Shown piece after piece: positions 1 through 8,553 of a stretch of 64,000 bases of DNA. A program made the position numbers and the translations under genes. Under the pieces are notes generated by a model, which had not been told where the DNA came from, made no database searches, and worked only from the letters and a program-made list of their open reading frames with translations. How positions within the stretch are numbered: the stretch's first letter is position 1; each line of letters begins with the position of its first letter. The DNA is from Halomonas sp. 328 (GTDB lineage: Bacteria; Pseudomonadota; Gammaproteobacteria; Pseudomonadales; Halomonadaceae), in NCBI RefSeq assembly GCF_015645095.1, contig NZ_JADOTW010000003.1:1-64000 (forward strand). The letters are read 5' to 3'.

Positions 1-21
1 CTCAAGACCCAAACCGAATAT

Positions 22-56
22 CGGCCACAAACCGCCTGATGGGATGTTTGTGGCCG
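22..56. other. Stem-loop downstream of rsmC
   Basis: Arms cggccacaaac (22-32) and gtttgtggccg (46-56) are perfect 11-bp complements around a 13-nt loop. The element lies past the rsmC stop codon and has no T-run on either side. It may end transcripts or protect a 3' end; which gene it serves is unclear because the left neighbour lies outside the window. Confidence 0.5.
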
Positions 57-80
57 GTCAGGAGAGATGGTATCTAGCCG

Positions 81-120
81 TGCCCCCTGTCCAACGCCCC
101 CTGCCATTGGGCAGGGGGCA
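81..120. other. GC-rich hairpin with two alternative pairings
   Basis: gccccctgcc (96-105) pairs with ggcagggggc (110-119) around a 4-nt loop. A second upstream copy, tgccccctg (81-89), can pair instead with cagggggca (112-120). No T-tract follows. It probably acts at the 3' end of rsmC or of a gene to the left of the window. Confidence 0.4.
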
Positions 121-215
121 CGAACGGACACCACCACGCTCTACTGCATACCGTGCCGAAACCAACCTTGCCCCTCCCAGGCTGGGAAATACCTACCGGG
201 AACCGTTGCCGTTAA

Positions 216-1214
216 TCAGCGTTTGATGGCCCGATAGACCTGGAAACGGCGGTCGTCGGCGAGGATCTCGAAGCCGCCGAAGCTGGCCTCCAGCAGGTCG
301 GGATAGGGCAGGAAGGCATTGGCCACCAGCCACAGCTCGCCCCCGGGCGTGAGATGCTCCGGCGCCTCGCGAATCAGCCGCCCCGCCGGCCCATAGTCGA
401 TGGCCCGCTCCTGGTGGAAGGGCGGGTTGCTGATGATGCGCTCGAAGCATGCCCCCTCGGGAAGCCCCGAATAGACGTCCCCGGCCACCACCTCCCCGAC
501 CAGGTCGTTGGCGGCCAGGCTGCGCCGGGTCGCCTCCACCGCGAAGGCGTTGATATCGGTGGCACTGACCCTGGCTCCGCGGCGGGCCAGCCAGCAGGCC
601 AGGATGCCGTCGCCGCAGCCCATGTCCAGGACGCGCAAGGGGCCCTCGGGCAGGCGCAGCGCCAGGGTCTCCAGCAGCAGCCGGGTGCCGTCGTCCAGCT
701 TGCCATGACCGAAGACCCCCGGATGGCTATGCAGGGTCAGCCCCTCGGCCTCGAGGGTCTGCCAGGCCAGGGCCGGGTCGAGAGCCACCCGCCCCACCCG
801 GGTCTCGAAGAGGCTGCAGCGCCGGGCGCTGTCGCGCTTGCGACAGCCCAGCCCCAGGGCCGCCAGCACCTTGAGCACCCGCTTGATGCCGCCGTTGTTC
901 TCCCCCACCAGCCACAGGGGGGTGCCCTCGGGCAGGCGCTGGCAGAGCGACAGCAGCCACCATTCCCCCAGGGCATGGCTCTTGGGCCAGAACAGCACCG
1001 CCCCCGGCACCTCGCCCAGGGGGGCGGTCGAGAAGGGGTCATGGACCACGCCACCCCGGGCGCGCCAGTCGGTCGACTGGGCCGCATCGCCACTGAGCAG
1101 GGCGGCGTCTCGCGGGGTGAGCCAGGCGTCCCGGGGCGGGGCCACCCAGAGCCAGTGGCGGTGGTCCTGCTCCTGGCGTTCGAGCAGTTGGCAGACGGGG
1201 GTCTCGGCGGGCAT
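216..1214 (-). CDS. rsmC: 16S rRNA (guanine-N2) methyltransferase RsmC
   Basis: RsmC uses S-adenosylmethionine to methylate G1207 of 16S rRNA in the assembled 30S subunit. The protein has the family's two-domain build: a degenerate N-terminal methyltransferase half, then a catalytic half with a glycine-rich SAM loop (VLDMGCGDGILACWLARRG), the target-base motif NPPFH and the C-terminal VANAFLPYPD and RFQVYRAI blocks that closely match E. coli RsmC. About 332 aa, normal for the family. I chose the ATG at 1214; a GTG at 1223 overlapping the cmoM stop codon is the alternative. It lies immediately after cmoM on the same strand, so both RNA methyltransferases are probably co-transcribed. Confidence 0.9.
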   Translation of the reverse strand: MPAETPVCQLLERQEQDHRHWLWVAPPRDAWLTPRDAALLSGDAAQSTDWRARGGVVHDPFSTAPLGEVPGAVLFWPKSHALGEWWLLSLCQRLPEGTPLWLVGENNGGIKRVLKVLAALGLGCRKRDSARRCSLFETRVGRVALDPALAWQTLEAEGLTLHSHPGVFGHGKLDDGTRLLLETLALRLPEGPLRVLDMGCGDGILACWLARRGARVSATDINAFAVEATRRSLAANDLVGEVVAGDVYSGLPEGACFERIISNPPFHQERAIDYGPAGRLIREAPEHLTPGGELWLVANAFLPYPDLLEASFGGFEILADDRRFQVYRAIKR

Positions 1215-1219
1215 GGCGG

Positions 1220-2035
1220 TCACTCGGGTTTGTGCAGGGTATAGAGCAGGTAACGCCCCAGGCGCCAGTGGGGCTCGACGTCGCAGTAGCGGCGCTCCAG
1301 CGCCAGCAGCTGCTTCAGCTGCGCCTCGTCGGGATGGCGCTCGCGCAGGTAGTCGTGGAAGACGCGGATCCCCGCCACGGCGGTGATCTCGAGCCCCCGG
1401 GCCTCGGCCCAGGTGGCGATCTGATCATGGGTCAGCGGCGAGATGGGGGTCAGGCGCCGGCGCCGGCCGGTGCCCTCCAGGCGGTCCGCCAGGGCCTTCT
1501 CCAGGTTGCCCTTGACCACATTGGAGAAGCGCAGGGCGTCCCGGTTGAAGACCATCAGCGACAACTGGCCGCCGGGGGCCAGCAGGCCCGCCAGGGTGGC
1601 CAGGGCCGCCTCGGGGTCGGCCAGCCACTCGAACACCGCATGGCAGACGATCAGCGGCCAGGGCCCCGGAGCCGCCTCGGGCAGGCGCTGCAGGGGCTCA
1701 CGCAAGAAACGTACCGACTGCCCCGCCAGGGCCTGCCGGGCCCGGGCCAGCATCTCCTCGGCGGGCTCGGCCAGGGTCACGTCGTGGCCACGCGCGGCGA
1801 ACCAGGCGGCCATCTGCCCCAGGCCACCGCCCACGTCGAGCAGCGGCTGGCCGCCGAGCTCGAGCTGGCGGGGCAGGCAGTGATCGAGCAGCGCCAGGCG
1901 CAGGGCGCCGCGGGGCGAGCCATAGAGGCCGGCGGAGAACTTCTCGGCCAGGCCCTCGAAGTGGCGATCGCCATCGGCGGAGAGGGGCGCGTCGCTGGGC
2001 AAGGTGGCAGTTCCTGAGGTCAAGGGGGTGCCCAT
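1220..2035 (-). CDS. cmoM: tRNA 5-carboxymethoxyuridine methyltransferase CmoM
   Basis: CmoM (formerly SmtA) methylates cmo5U at the wobble position of some tRNAs to give mcmo5U. The protein has a class I SAM fold with LLDVGGGLGQMAAWFAARGH, and family blocks matching E. coli CmoM: FEGLAEKFSAGLYG near the start, CHAVFEWLADP, and IRVFHDYLRERHP near the end. The frame stays open upstream to 2131, but those extra codons are read out of the MITE-like repeat at 2067-2209. I therefore start at the ATG at 2035, giving about 271 aa, close to E. coli (261). The ribosome-binding site is weak. The insertion may have displaced the original promoter or leader. Confidence 0.88.
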   Translation of the reverse strand: MGTPLTSGTATLPSDAPLSADGDRHFEGLAEKFSAGLYGSPRGALRLALLDHCLPRQLELGGQPLLDVGGGLGQMAAWFAARGHDVTLAEPAEEMLARARQALAGQSVRFLREPLQRLPEAAPGPWPLIVCHAVFEWLADPEAALATLAGLLAPGGQLSLMVFNRDALRFSNVVKGNLEKALADRLEGTGRRRRLTPISPLTHDQIATWAEARGLEITAVAGIRVFHDYLRERHPDEAQLKQLLALERRYCDVEPHWRLGRYLLYTLHKPE

Positions 2036-2066
2036 TCTATCCGCTGTGCGGCTCGCGGCGAACCTT

Positions 2067-2209
2067 AGGCTCTGTACGAAAACTGCCTGCGCTCGCCCAT
2101 ACGGCGTTAAAAATCGGCTCAAAGTACTCATTTACACCGCGTAAACTCCGTCTTTTCGCCGATTTTTGCCTTGTCTGGCCATCGCTCGCCGACTTTTCGT
2201 ACAAAACCT
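2067..2209. mobile_element. MITE-like palindromic element, 143 bp
   Basis: The two ends are inverted repeats: one reads aggctctgtacgaaaa at the left and the other aggttttgtacgaaaa read inward from the right. Inside, aaaaatcggc and gccgattttt form a second inverted pair, and tttac/gtaaa a third, so the whole unit can fold into one long hairpin. It has no coding capacity. These traits fit a non-autonomous element moved by a transposase encoded elsewhere. Its right end supplies the TAG stop of the amidase (2208-2210), and its left end sits about 30 bp upstream of the cmoM start. Confidence 0.75.
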
Positions 2210-3761
2210 AGGAACGACCGGCGCCTCCGGCCTCCTGGTCGCTCTCGGGGCGCGGCTCAGGCCGCACCTCCAGCGGCAGGCGCGCGGCCCAACCCACCTC
2301 CCGCTCCAGTTGGGCGGCGAACTGCAGCAGCCGCCGTTCGCCGCCCATGGGGCCCAGGCACTGCACCCCCACCGGCAAGCCCTGCGGGGTGATATGCAGG
2401 GACAGCGACATGGCCGGCTGGCCGGTCAGGTTGGCTAGCTGGGTAAAGGGCGAATAGCGCAGCGACTCCCGGGCCAGGGACTCGAGCCCACCCGCCCTGA
2501 GCGCCAGGGCAGCGGCGCCGGGCAGCGCCAGCAGGCCCATCAGCGCCTCCCGCCAGCGGCTCGGATAGAGACTGCCACGCAATGGCGGTGGCCCGCTGAG
2601 CACCGGCATCAAGAGCAGGTCGAAGCGGCAATGGAAGGCGCCCATGGCGCGCCCCAGGGTGTTCCAGTGGCGCTTGGCCAGCTCGTAATCCCGGGCCTTG
2701 AGGTGACGGCCGAGACGGGCGATGGCACGGGTGGCCGGCTCGATGGCCAGCCGCGACTCACGCATGCCGGTCTGCTCGGCGATCCACGCCAGGTCGGCAC
2801 TCAGGTGTCCCAGGTAGAGGGTCAGGTAACTATGGGCCAGGGCCGCGCCGTCCACCGGCGGATCGCACCACTCCACCCGATGGCCCAGGGCCTCGCAGCG
2901 CCGGGCCGCGGCCTCCACTGCCTCGCGCACCTGGGGATGCAGCTCGCCACCGAAGGGAGCACTGAACGGCTCGCCCAGGGAGACGGCGATGGTCAACGGT
3001 TCCGGGGCACGCTCCAGGGCGGCCAGGAAGCCGCTCTCGTGGCGCACCGGGTAGGGTCCCCCTTCGTCCATGCCATTGATGGCGTCGAGCAGGGCGGCAC
3101 TGTCGCGCACGCTGCGGGTCAGGGCATGCTCGACCACGGCCCCCTGCCACACCTCGCTATGGGCGGGGCCTAGCGGCACCCGGCCCCGGGAGGGCTTGAG
3201 GCCGAAGAGGCCGCACTGGCTGGCGGGAATGCGAATCGAGCCGCCGCCATCGCCGGCTCCGGCCAGGGGCACCAGGCCCGCCGCCACCGCCGCCGCGGCG
3301 CCACCGCTGGAGCCCCCCGGCGAGTAGTCGCGCCCCCAGGGGTTGACCGGATGGGGAAAGGCCCTGGGCTCGGTGATCCCCATCAGCCCCAGCTCCGGGC
3401 AACCGCTCTGGCCGAGGATCACCAGGCCGGCCTGGCGGAAGCGCTTGACCAGGGTCGCGTCTGCCTCGGGTCGCCAGTCGGCCAGGGCGGCGCTGCCGAA
3501 GCTCAGCGGCTCATCGGCCAGGCCCATCAGCAGGTCCTTGGTCAGGAAGGGCACGCCGGCGAAGGGCGAGCGGGGTTCCACCTCGTCGGCCTCGTGACGG
3601 GCTCGCTCGTAGCGCCGCCGCACCACCGCCCCCAACTGGGGGTTATCGAGGTCGATGGCGGTGCAGGCTGCCTCGAGGACCTCCTCGCGACTGACCTCGC
3701 CGCTGCGTATCAGGGCCGCCAGCCCCAGGCCGTCATAACGGCGGTACTCATGATCCTTCAT
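2208..3761 (-). CDS. Amidase, amidase-signature family
   Basis: A hydrolase of the amidase-signature family, which cleaves C-N bonds using a Ser-cisSer-Lys triad. Visible elements are Lys75 in PFLTKDLLM, the cis-Ser at about 151 in [17 protein letters not shown] and the nucleophile Ser175 in [14 protein letters not shown]; the 24-residue gap between the serines is typical of the family. Length is about 517 aa. The exact substrate cannot be read from sequence; it is not the GatA type by context, since gatB and gatC are absent. The start is the ATG at 3761, with an AGGAAAGG ribosome-binding site just upstream; a TTG at 3785 is less likely. The last codons run into the MITE-like element, which supplies the stop, so the original C-terminus may have been altered. 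Confidence 0.85.
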   Translation of the reverse strand: MKDHEYRRYDGLGLAALIRSGEVSREEVLEAACTAIDLDNPQLGAVVRRRYERARHEADEVEPRSPFAGVPFLTKDLLMGLADEPLSFGSAALADWRPEADATLVKRFRQAGLVILGQSGCPELGLMGITEPRAFPHPVNPWGRDYSPGGSSGGAAAAVAAGLVPLAGAGDGGGSIRIPASQCGLFGLKPSRGRVPLGPAHSEVWQGAVVEHALTRSVRDSAALLDAINGMDEGGPYPVRHESGFLAALERAPEPLTIAVSLGEPFSAPFGGELHPQVREAVEAAARRCEALGHRVEWCDPPVDGAALAHSYLTLYLGHLSADLAWIAEQTGMRESRLAIEPATRAIARLGRHLKARDYELAKRHWNTLGRAMGAFHCRFDLLLMPVLSGPPPLRGSLYPSRWREALMGLLALPGAAALALRAGGLESLARESLRYSPFTQLANLTGQPAMSLSLHITPQGLPVGVQCLGPMGGERRLLQFAAQLEREVGWAARLPLEVRPEPRPESDQEAGGAGRS

Positions 3762-3924
3762 TGCCCTTTCCTTGCCTCTGCCCAAGCCATCAGCATGATC
3801 AAATGGGCCCGACGATCAAGTCGTTATCAAAAAAAACACCGAACAACATTAAAGCTACAATGACATACCGCCGATAACACCCTATCCCCGACTCAGGCCA
3901 TTGCATTACCCAGGGAGAGACCTC

Positions 3925-6015
3925 TTGAGCCCATTCCACGGCGACCTCGGCACGCTGCTCGACTTCCCCAGCCTGGCGATCTGCATCAGCGAGGGCGATT
4001 CCCTCGGCGGCCGGCTGGCCTACGTCAATCACGCCTTCGAGCGCTTGACCGGCTATGCCCGGGAGGAGCTGCTGGGTGGCCGTTGCCCGCTGCTGGATAC
4101 CGGTGTCCTCGAGGAGGCGCATCGCCAGGCCCTGACCAAGGCCCTGCGCGACGGCCGCCCCTTTACCCTGACCCTGGCCTGCCAGCGTCGCGACGGCGAC
4201 CTCTTCCATAACGAGCTGAGCCTGTCGCGCTTCTGCCTGGGCGATGGGCGTCGCTACCTGATCGGCATCCATCGCGATGTCAGCCAGCGCGAGGCGCACC
4301 AGAACCGCCTGGAGCTGGCCCAGGCGGTGTTCAACAACACCCATGACGGCATCCTGGTCACCGATGCCGAGAAACGCATCATCGACACCAACCCGGCCTT
4401 CACCGAATTGACCGGCTATACCCGGGAAGAAGCCCTGGGCAAGAAGCCCAACCTGCTCTCCTCCGGCAAGCACGACTCCGGCTTCTACGAGAGCATGTTC
4501 GCCGCGGTGGAGAGCCGCGGCTACTGGAGCGGCGACATCTGGAACACCCGCAAGGATGGCAGCCAGCTGATCGAGAACACCACCATCTCGGCGATTCGCG
4601 ACGAGAGCGGGAAGATCGCCAACTATATCGGGGTGTTCCGCGACATTACCCAGCGCCGCCTCAACCAGGCGCGCCTCGAGCGCATGGCCAGCTACGACCC
4701 CCTCACCGGGCTCTTCAACCGGGAGCACTTCAATACCCTGCTGGAGAGCCAGCTGGCCAGCCTGGAGTATACCCAGAGCGGCCTGGCGGTGCTGTTCCTC
4801 GACCTGGATGACTTCAAGCCGATCAACGACAGCTTCGGCCACGCCTGCGGCGACGAGCTTCTGATCGAGATCAGCCGCCGCCTCAAGCACCTGATGCGCG
4901 CCAACGACCTCACCGCCCGCTTCGGTGGCGACGAGTTCGTCATCGCCCTGACCGGCCTGGGTACCGCCGACAAGGCCGCCAAGGTCGCCGAGAAGGTGAT
5001 GGACGAGATCATTCGCCCCTATCAGCTCGACAATGGCGAACTGGTCAAGGTCTCGGTCTCCATCGGCATCGCCTTTACCTCGAGCCACGAGATCAGCGCC
5101 GCCCAGTTGCTGGACGCCGCCGACGCCGCCATGTACGAGGCCAAGCAGCAGGGCAAGAACCGCCTCGCCTTCGCCCGCGATCTGGCATGGCAAGCCGAGA
5201 GCCAGGACGCCTACACCCTGGTCAAGGCGGCCTTCGAAGGCGGACAGATCGAGCTCTTCTTCCAGCCGATCCTGTCGCTGCATCGCCAGTGCATCATCGG
5301 CTTCGAGGCCCTGGCCCGTTGGCGCCACCCGAAGAAGGGCGTGCTCGGCCCCCAGCATTTCATGGACGTGATCACCCAGTCGTCGCTGAGCCTGCCCTAT
5401 GGTCGCTGGCTGATCGACGAGGCAGCCCGGGTCGCCAAGCGCTTCCATGCCGCGGGCCATGCCATTTCCATCGGCGTCAACCTCTCCCAGGACCAGATCG
5501 AGACCGGCGCCATCGTCGAATCCCTGGCCTCGGCGCGTCACCGCCACGGCCTGACCCACCCCTTCCTGGTCGCCGAGGTGCTGGAGTCGACCCACTTCCA
5601 TGACCTGGACCTGGCCTGCGGCCTGCTGCAGGAAGCCCGCAGCCTGGGGGCCCAGATCGCCCTGGACGACTTCGGCTCGGGCATCTCCTCCATCACCTAT
5701 GTGAGTCAGCTACCGCTCAACACCCTCAAGATCGATCGTACCGTGACCCGCCATGCGGAGACCCGGGAGGACCGCCGCCAGTTCGTCAGTGGCATTATCC
5801 GCATGGGACACGCCATGGGGCTCCAGGTACTGGCCGAAGGCATCGAAAGCGAGGAGCAACTGAACACACTTCGCCTGCTGGGCTGCGACCTGGCCCAGGG
5901 CTTTCATCTCGGCCGCCCCATGGCGGAGAACGAGATCGTCGCGCGCTACCTGGCCCCGGAGACACCGCCGCGCTTCGCCCTCGAGGCGGAAAGTGGCACC
6001 CCCTCAAGGGTTTAA
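3925..6015 (+). CDS. LOV-like/PAS-GGDEF-EAL cyclic-di-GMP protein
   Basis: A cytoplasmic c-di-GMP enzyme of about 696 aa with no membrane segment. Order: a first PAS domain resembling LOV (about 15-125), a second PAS (about 130-245), GGDEF (motif RFGGDEF at about 332-338, preceded by an RxxD inhibitory site, RAND) and EAL (FEALARW at about 461-467, EVLEST, DDFGSG, KIDRT, AEGIES). Both catalytic motifs look intact, so it could make or break c-di-GMP. The start is decided by the ribosome-binding site: agggagag at 3912-3919 sits 5 nt before a TTG at 3925; the TTG at 3901 has none. The first PAS keeps a Cys at about position 54 where LOV photosensors carry the flavin-adduct Cys. A tRNA gene follows directly. 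Confidence 0.9.
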   Translation: MSPFHGDLGTLLDFPSLAICISEGDSLGGRLAYVNHAFERLTGYAREELLGGRCPLLDTGVLEEAHRQALTKALRDGRPFTLTLACQRRDGDLFHNELSLSRFCLGDGRRYLIGIHRDVSQREAHQNRLELAQAVFNNTHDGILVTDAEKRIIDTNPAFTELTGYTREEALGKKPNLLSSGKHDSGFYESMFAAVESRGYWSGDIWNTRKDGSQLIENTTISAIRDESGKIANYIGVFRDITQRRLNQARLERMASYDPLTGLFNREHFNTLLESQLASLEYTQSGLAVLFLDLDDFKPINDSFGHACGDELLIEISRRLKHLMRANDLTARFGGDEFVIALTGLGTADKAAKVAEKVMDEIIRPYQLDNGELVKVSVSIGIAFTSSHEISAAQLLDAADAAMYEAKQQGKNRLAFARDLAWQAESQDAYTLVKAAFEGGQIELFFQPILSLHRQCIIGFEALARWRHPKKGVLGPQHFMDVITQSSLSLPYGRWLIDEAARVAKRFHAAGHAISIGVNLSQDQIETGAIVESLASARHRHGLTHPFLVAEVLESTHFHDLDLACGLLQEARSLGAQIALDDFGSGISSITYVSQLPLNTLKIDRTVTRHAETREDRRQFVSGIIRMGHAMGLQVLAEGIESEEQLNTLRLLGCDLAQGFHLGRPMAENEIVARYLAPETPPRFALEAESGTPSRV

Positions 6016-6039
6016 CTCCCCGCCGGGGAGCCGTATAAT
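6011..6039 (+). promoter_or_regulatory. Promoter of tRNA-Arg(CCT)
   Basis: A perfect TATAAT lies at 6034-6039, 11 nt before the tRNA. The best -35 at 17-nt spacing is tttaac (6011-6016), only half matching consensus. The stretch after the -10 is GC-rich (cctggcggc), as in stringently controlled stable-RNA promoters. Confidence 0.7.
6016..6030. terminator. Hairpin after the GGDEF-EAL gene, inside the tRNA promoter spacer
   Basis: ctcccc-gcc-ggggag forms a perfect 6-bp stem starting directly after the TAA stop at 6013-6015. No T-run follows. It occupies the spacer between the possible -35 and the TATAAT of the tRNA promoter, so it may end the upstream transcript, insulate the tRNA, or be incidental. 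Confidence 0.4.
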
Positions 6040-6050
6040 CCTGGCGGCTC

Positions 6051-6127
6051 GCCCCCATAGCTCAGCTGGATAGAGCGATCCCCTCCTAAGGGATAGGTCT
6101 CAGGTTCGAATCCTGATGGGGGCGCCA
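6051..6127 (+). tRNA. tRNA-Arg, anticodon CCT
   Basis: A 77-nt cloverleaf with CCA encoded. Acceptor arms gccccca (6051-6057) and tgggggc (6117-6123), D arm gctc/gagc, anticodon stem atccc/gggat with loop ctcctaa giving anticodon CCT (6085-6087), and T-loop ggttcgaatcc. It decodes the rare Arg codon AGG. Its own promoter lies just upstream. Confidence 0.96.
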
Positions 6128-6238
6128 CGCCACCCCGCCTGATGAGACTCGTCGCGCCCCATCGGCTTCTCTGCCGCTCCGCTGGACACCGGAGAGACAC
6201 CACGAGCGCTCGGCACGATCACCGTGGTGCCTCCCGAT

Positions 6239-8218
6239 CTACTCCGCCGCCGCCACCTGCACTCCATTGCGACCCAGCCGCTTGGCCCGGTAACTGGCGG
6301 CATCGGCCCGCGTCAGGGCCTCGCCCATCCCCGTGTCTCCCGGCTCGAAGCTCGCGACCCCGAGGCTCAGGGTGATCGAGTAGCGCCGCCCCGCTTTCGC
6401 CACCGAGACCCCGGCGGCGGCCCGCCGCAGGGCCTCCGCCAATGGCAGCGCCTGGGACAGGGCACAACCGGGCATCAGCACGGCAAACTCGTCACCGCCG
6501 AGGCGCGCCACCCAGTCACTGCGGCGCACCGCCCCCGTTACCGCCCCGGCCAGGCGCCTGAGCAGCTCATCGCCCAGGGCATGGCCGCCCTCGTCATTGA
6601 TCGGCTTGAAATGATCCAGGTCGAAGAGGATCAACACCGTCGACACCGATTGGTTGCGCCAGTCACTCCAGGCCTCCTCCAGGCGGCGCTCGAAGCCGCG
6701 CCGGTTGAGCAGCCCGGTCAGGGGGTCGTGCTCGGCCTCCCAGCGCTGCTGGGCCTCGATCTCGCGGCGCTCGGTGATGTCCTTGACCATGCCCACGAAC
6801 CCCAGCAGGCGCGAGTCGATCTTCACCGCCGTGGCATGCACCTCCAGCCATAGCACGCTGCCATCGGCCTGGCAGAAGCGGCATTGCCGCAGGAACTCCT
6901 CGCCACTGCCCAGGGTATGGCGCCACAGGTCCAGGGCATCCTGGCGCTCCTCGGGGTGCAGATTGGCATGCCAGGGCGCGGTCGACTCGGCGCCGTGCCC
7001 CACCAGGCTGCGCAGCGCCGGGTTCATATAAGTGGTTTCGCCCGCCGGGTCGGCGACGAAGATACCGGTGGGGGTCGAGCCGAGCACCGCATCCAGGAAA
7101 GCCTGGCGCTCCTTGAGGGAGGCATGGGCCATCGAGCGCTCGCCCTCCACCCGATTGAAGGTGACGGCCACCCGGCGCAGCTCCTCCATGCGGCTATCCA
7201 GGACGACCCGGGAGCGCCGCTCCTCTCCCACCTCTTCGATCTGCTGCTCCAGTTGTCGTAGCGGCGCCAGCACCCGACCGATCCGCCACCACATCAACGG
7301 CAACATGACCAGCACGGCGACCAGTCCGCCCCACCCCAATTGACGAATCAAGGCCTGAGGGGCCGCCTCCATCTCCCGCTGGGGGAGGTAGACTCCCACG
7401 ATCCAGTTCGCCGGCCAGATCTGCCGATAGGCCTGCAGGGACATCTCGTCGCTGATCAGGGGGGCATAGGCGATACCCTCCCAGCCGTCCAGGGCCAGGT
7501 CGGCCCAGGGCGCCTGCTCGGGCCCCGGCACCCGCTGCAGCACCAGCGCCGGGTCGGGGTGAAAGAGGATGGTGCCCGAGGCGCTGGCCACGGCGGCGAA
7601 ACCGTGCTCGCCGAGGCGAATCCGCCGTAGCCGATCGAAGAGACTGCCCCGGTTCAGGTTCACCAGGCCGCCGAGAATGCCCTGGAAGTGCCCATCGGCA
7701 TCGTGCAGGGGCAGCGTCATCATTACCAGGGTTTCGCGGCTGGCACGCCCCTGGAAAGGCTCGCTGATATAGGGGTACCGGGAATGGCGAGGCAGGCGGA
7801 AGAAGTCGCGCTCGGCAAGGTCCAGGCCGACACGCCCCGGCACCTCCGGCCAGTCGGCGATAATCTCGCCCTCGGCGCTCGACACCACCAGGCCATCGAA
7901 CCAGGCCAGCAGGGCATCGTTATGGCGCAGCTCCGCGCGCAGCTCGCTGTGCGTCTGCGACGCTTCCAGCAGGGGCGCCAACCGCTCCAGGGCGGCGATA
8001 CGCTTGCTCACCTCGGCGGAGAGGTCATCGGCGATCAATTCTGCCTCATAGCGCAGATGGGTCGCATTGAGCTCCTGGACCAGGTCGCGGCCCAGCTGCC
8101 AGCCGAAGGCCAGCACCCCCACCAGGACCAGCCCCCAGGTCGTGGCCAGGCCCAACAACAGGCGCCCCCTCAGCGACCCCAGTCCCCGCCGTATGGCGTT
8201 CCACCCTCTCGACAGCAT
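6239..8218 (-). CDS. Membrane diguanylate cyclase (Cache-HAMP-PAS-GGDEF)
   Basis: Makes c-di-GMP from two GTP in response to an external and possibly an internal signal. About 659 aa: TM1 at about 19-41, a periplasmic Cache-type sensor (about 45-290; DFFRLPRHSRYPYISEPFQGR is typical), TM2 at about 292-312, a HAMP-like linker, a PAS domain (about 370-480) and GGDEF (RLGGDEF at 572-578). An RxxD product-inhibition site, RRSD, ends six residues before GGDEF. There is no EAL domain. The ATG has a gggagaaggg ribosome-binding site. It is convergent with the tRNA gene and divergent from the porin gene. The ligand cannot be predicted; Cache domains often bind small organic acids or amino acids. Confidence 0.9.
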   Translation of the reverse strand: MLSRGWNAIRRGLGSLRGRLLLGLATTWGLVLVGVLAFGWQLGRDLVQELNATHLRYEAELIADDLSAEVSKRIAALERLAPLLEASQTHSELRAELRHNDALLAWFDGLVVSSAEGEIIADWPEVPGRVGLDLAERDFFRLPRHSRYPYISEPFQGRASRETLVMMTLPLHDADGHFQGILGGLVNLNRGSLFDRLRRIRLGEHGFAAVASASGTILFHPDPALVLQRVPGPEQAPWADLALDGWEGIAYAPLISDEMSLQAYRQIWPANWIVGVYLPQREMEAAPQALIRQLGWGGLVAVLVMLPLMWWRIGRVLAPLRQLEQQIEEVGEERRSRVVLDSRMEELRRVAVTFNRVEGERSMAHASLKERQAFLDAVLGSTPTGIFVADPAGETTYMNPALRSLVGHGAESTAPWHANLHPEERQDALDLWRHTLGSGEEFLRQCRFCQADGSVLWLEVHATAVKIDSRLLGFVGMVKDITERREIEAQQRWEAEHDPLTGLLNRRGFERRLEEAWSDWRNQSVSTVLILFDLDHFKPINDEGGHALGDELLRRLAGAVTGAVRRSDWVARLGGDEFAVLMPGCALSQALPLAEALRRAAAGVSVAKAGRRYSITLSLGVASFEPGDTGMGEALTRADAASYRAKRLGRNGVQVAAAE

Positions 8219-8553
8219 CCCTTCTCCCTGATATCGGCCCCGGAGGGAATATCGTCCGAAGGCGGATTTTCCTTAGCGCCTCCGGCTAACGCTTGCGAGA
8301 AAACAGCCTACACCGCCCTCCCCCCGACACCCAGCCATGGCGGCGGCCAGGCGCCACAAAAATAGACACTAATTTGTAAACACTACCATGGTCTTTGTGT
8401 CACAAGGTTGTTATCAACGCCACCTACCGATACCTTCACCAGCTGGCGAAAAGGTTATTCGCAGAAATATCGTGGATTTCCGGCGTCATGACATCACATA
8501 ACAAGAGCTGCCCCAAGGCAGTAATGACACGCAAGCAAAACAAGGAATCAGAC
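8219..8553. other. Divergent intergenic region between diguanylate cyclase and porin genes
   Basis: No gene is visible in these 335 bases. The half nearer the porin is AT-richer and should hold the porin promoter. An 11-bp palindrome ttgtgtcacaa lies at 8395-8405 and could be an operator. No clear sigma-70 pair stands out. Confidence 0.4.

Noticed and set aside
2036-2131. N-terminal extension of CmoM
   Set aside because: The additional codons are read from the MITE-like element and a low-quality leader, and do not align with CmoM proteins.
3799-5601. A 600-codon open frame on the minus strand
   Set aside because: It lies opposite the GGDEF-EAL gene, which has clear domains; the minus-strand translation has Gly/Ala/Val-rich composition typical of shadows in GC-rich DNA and has no family features.
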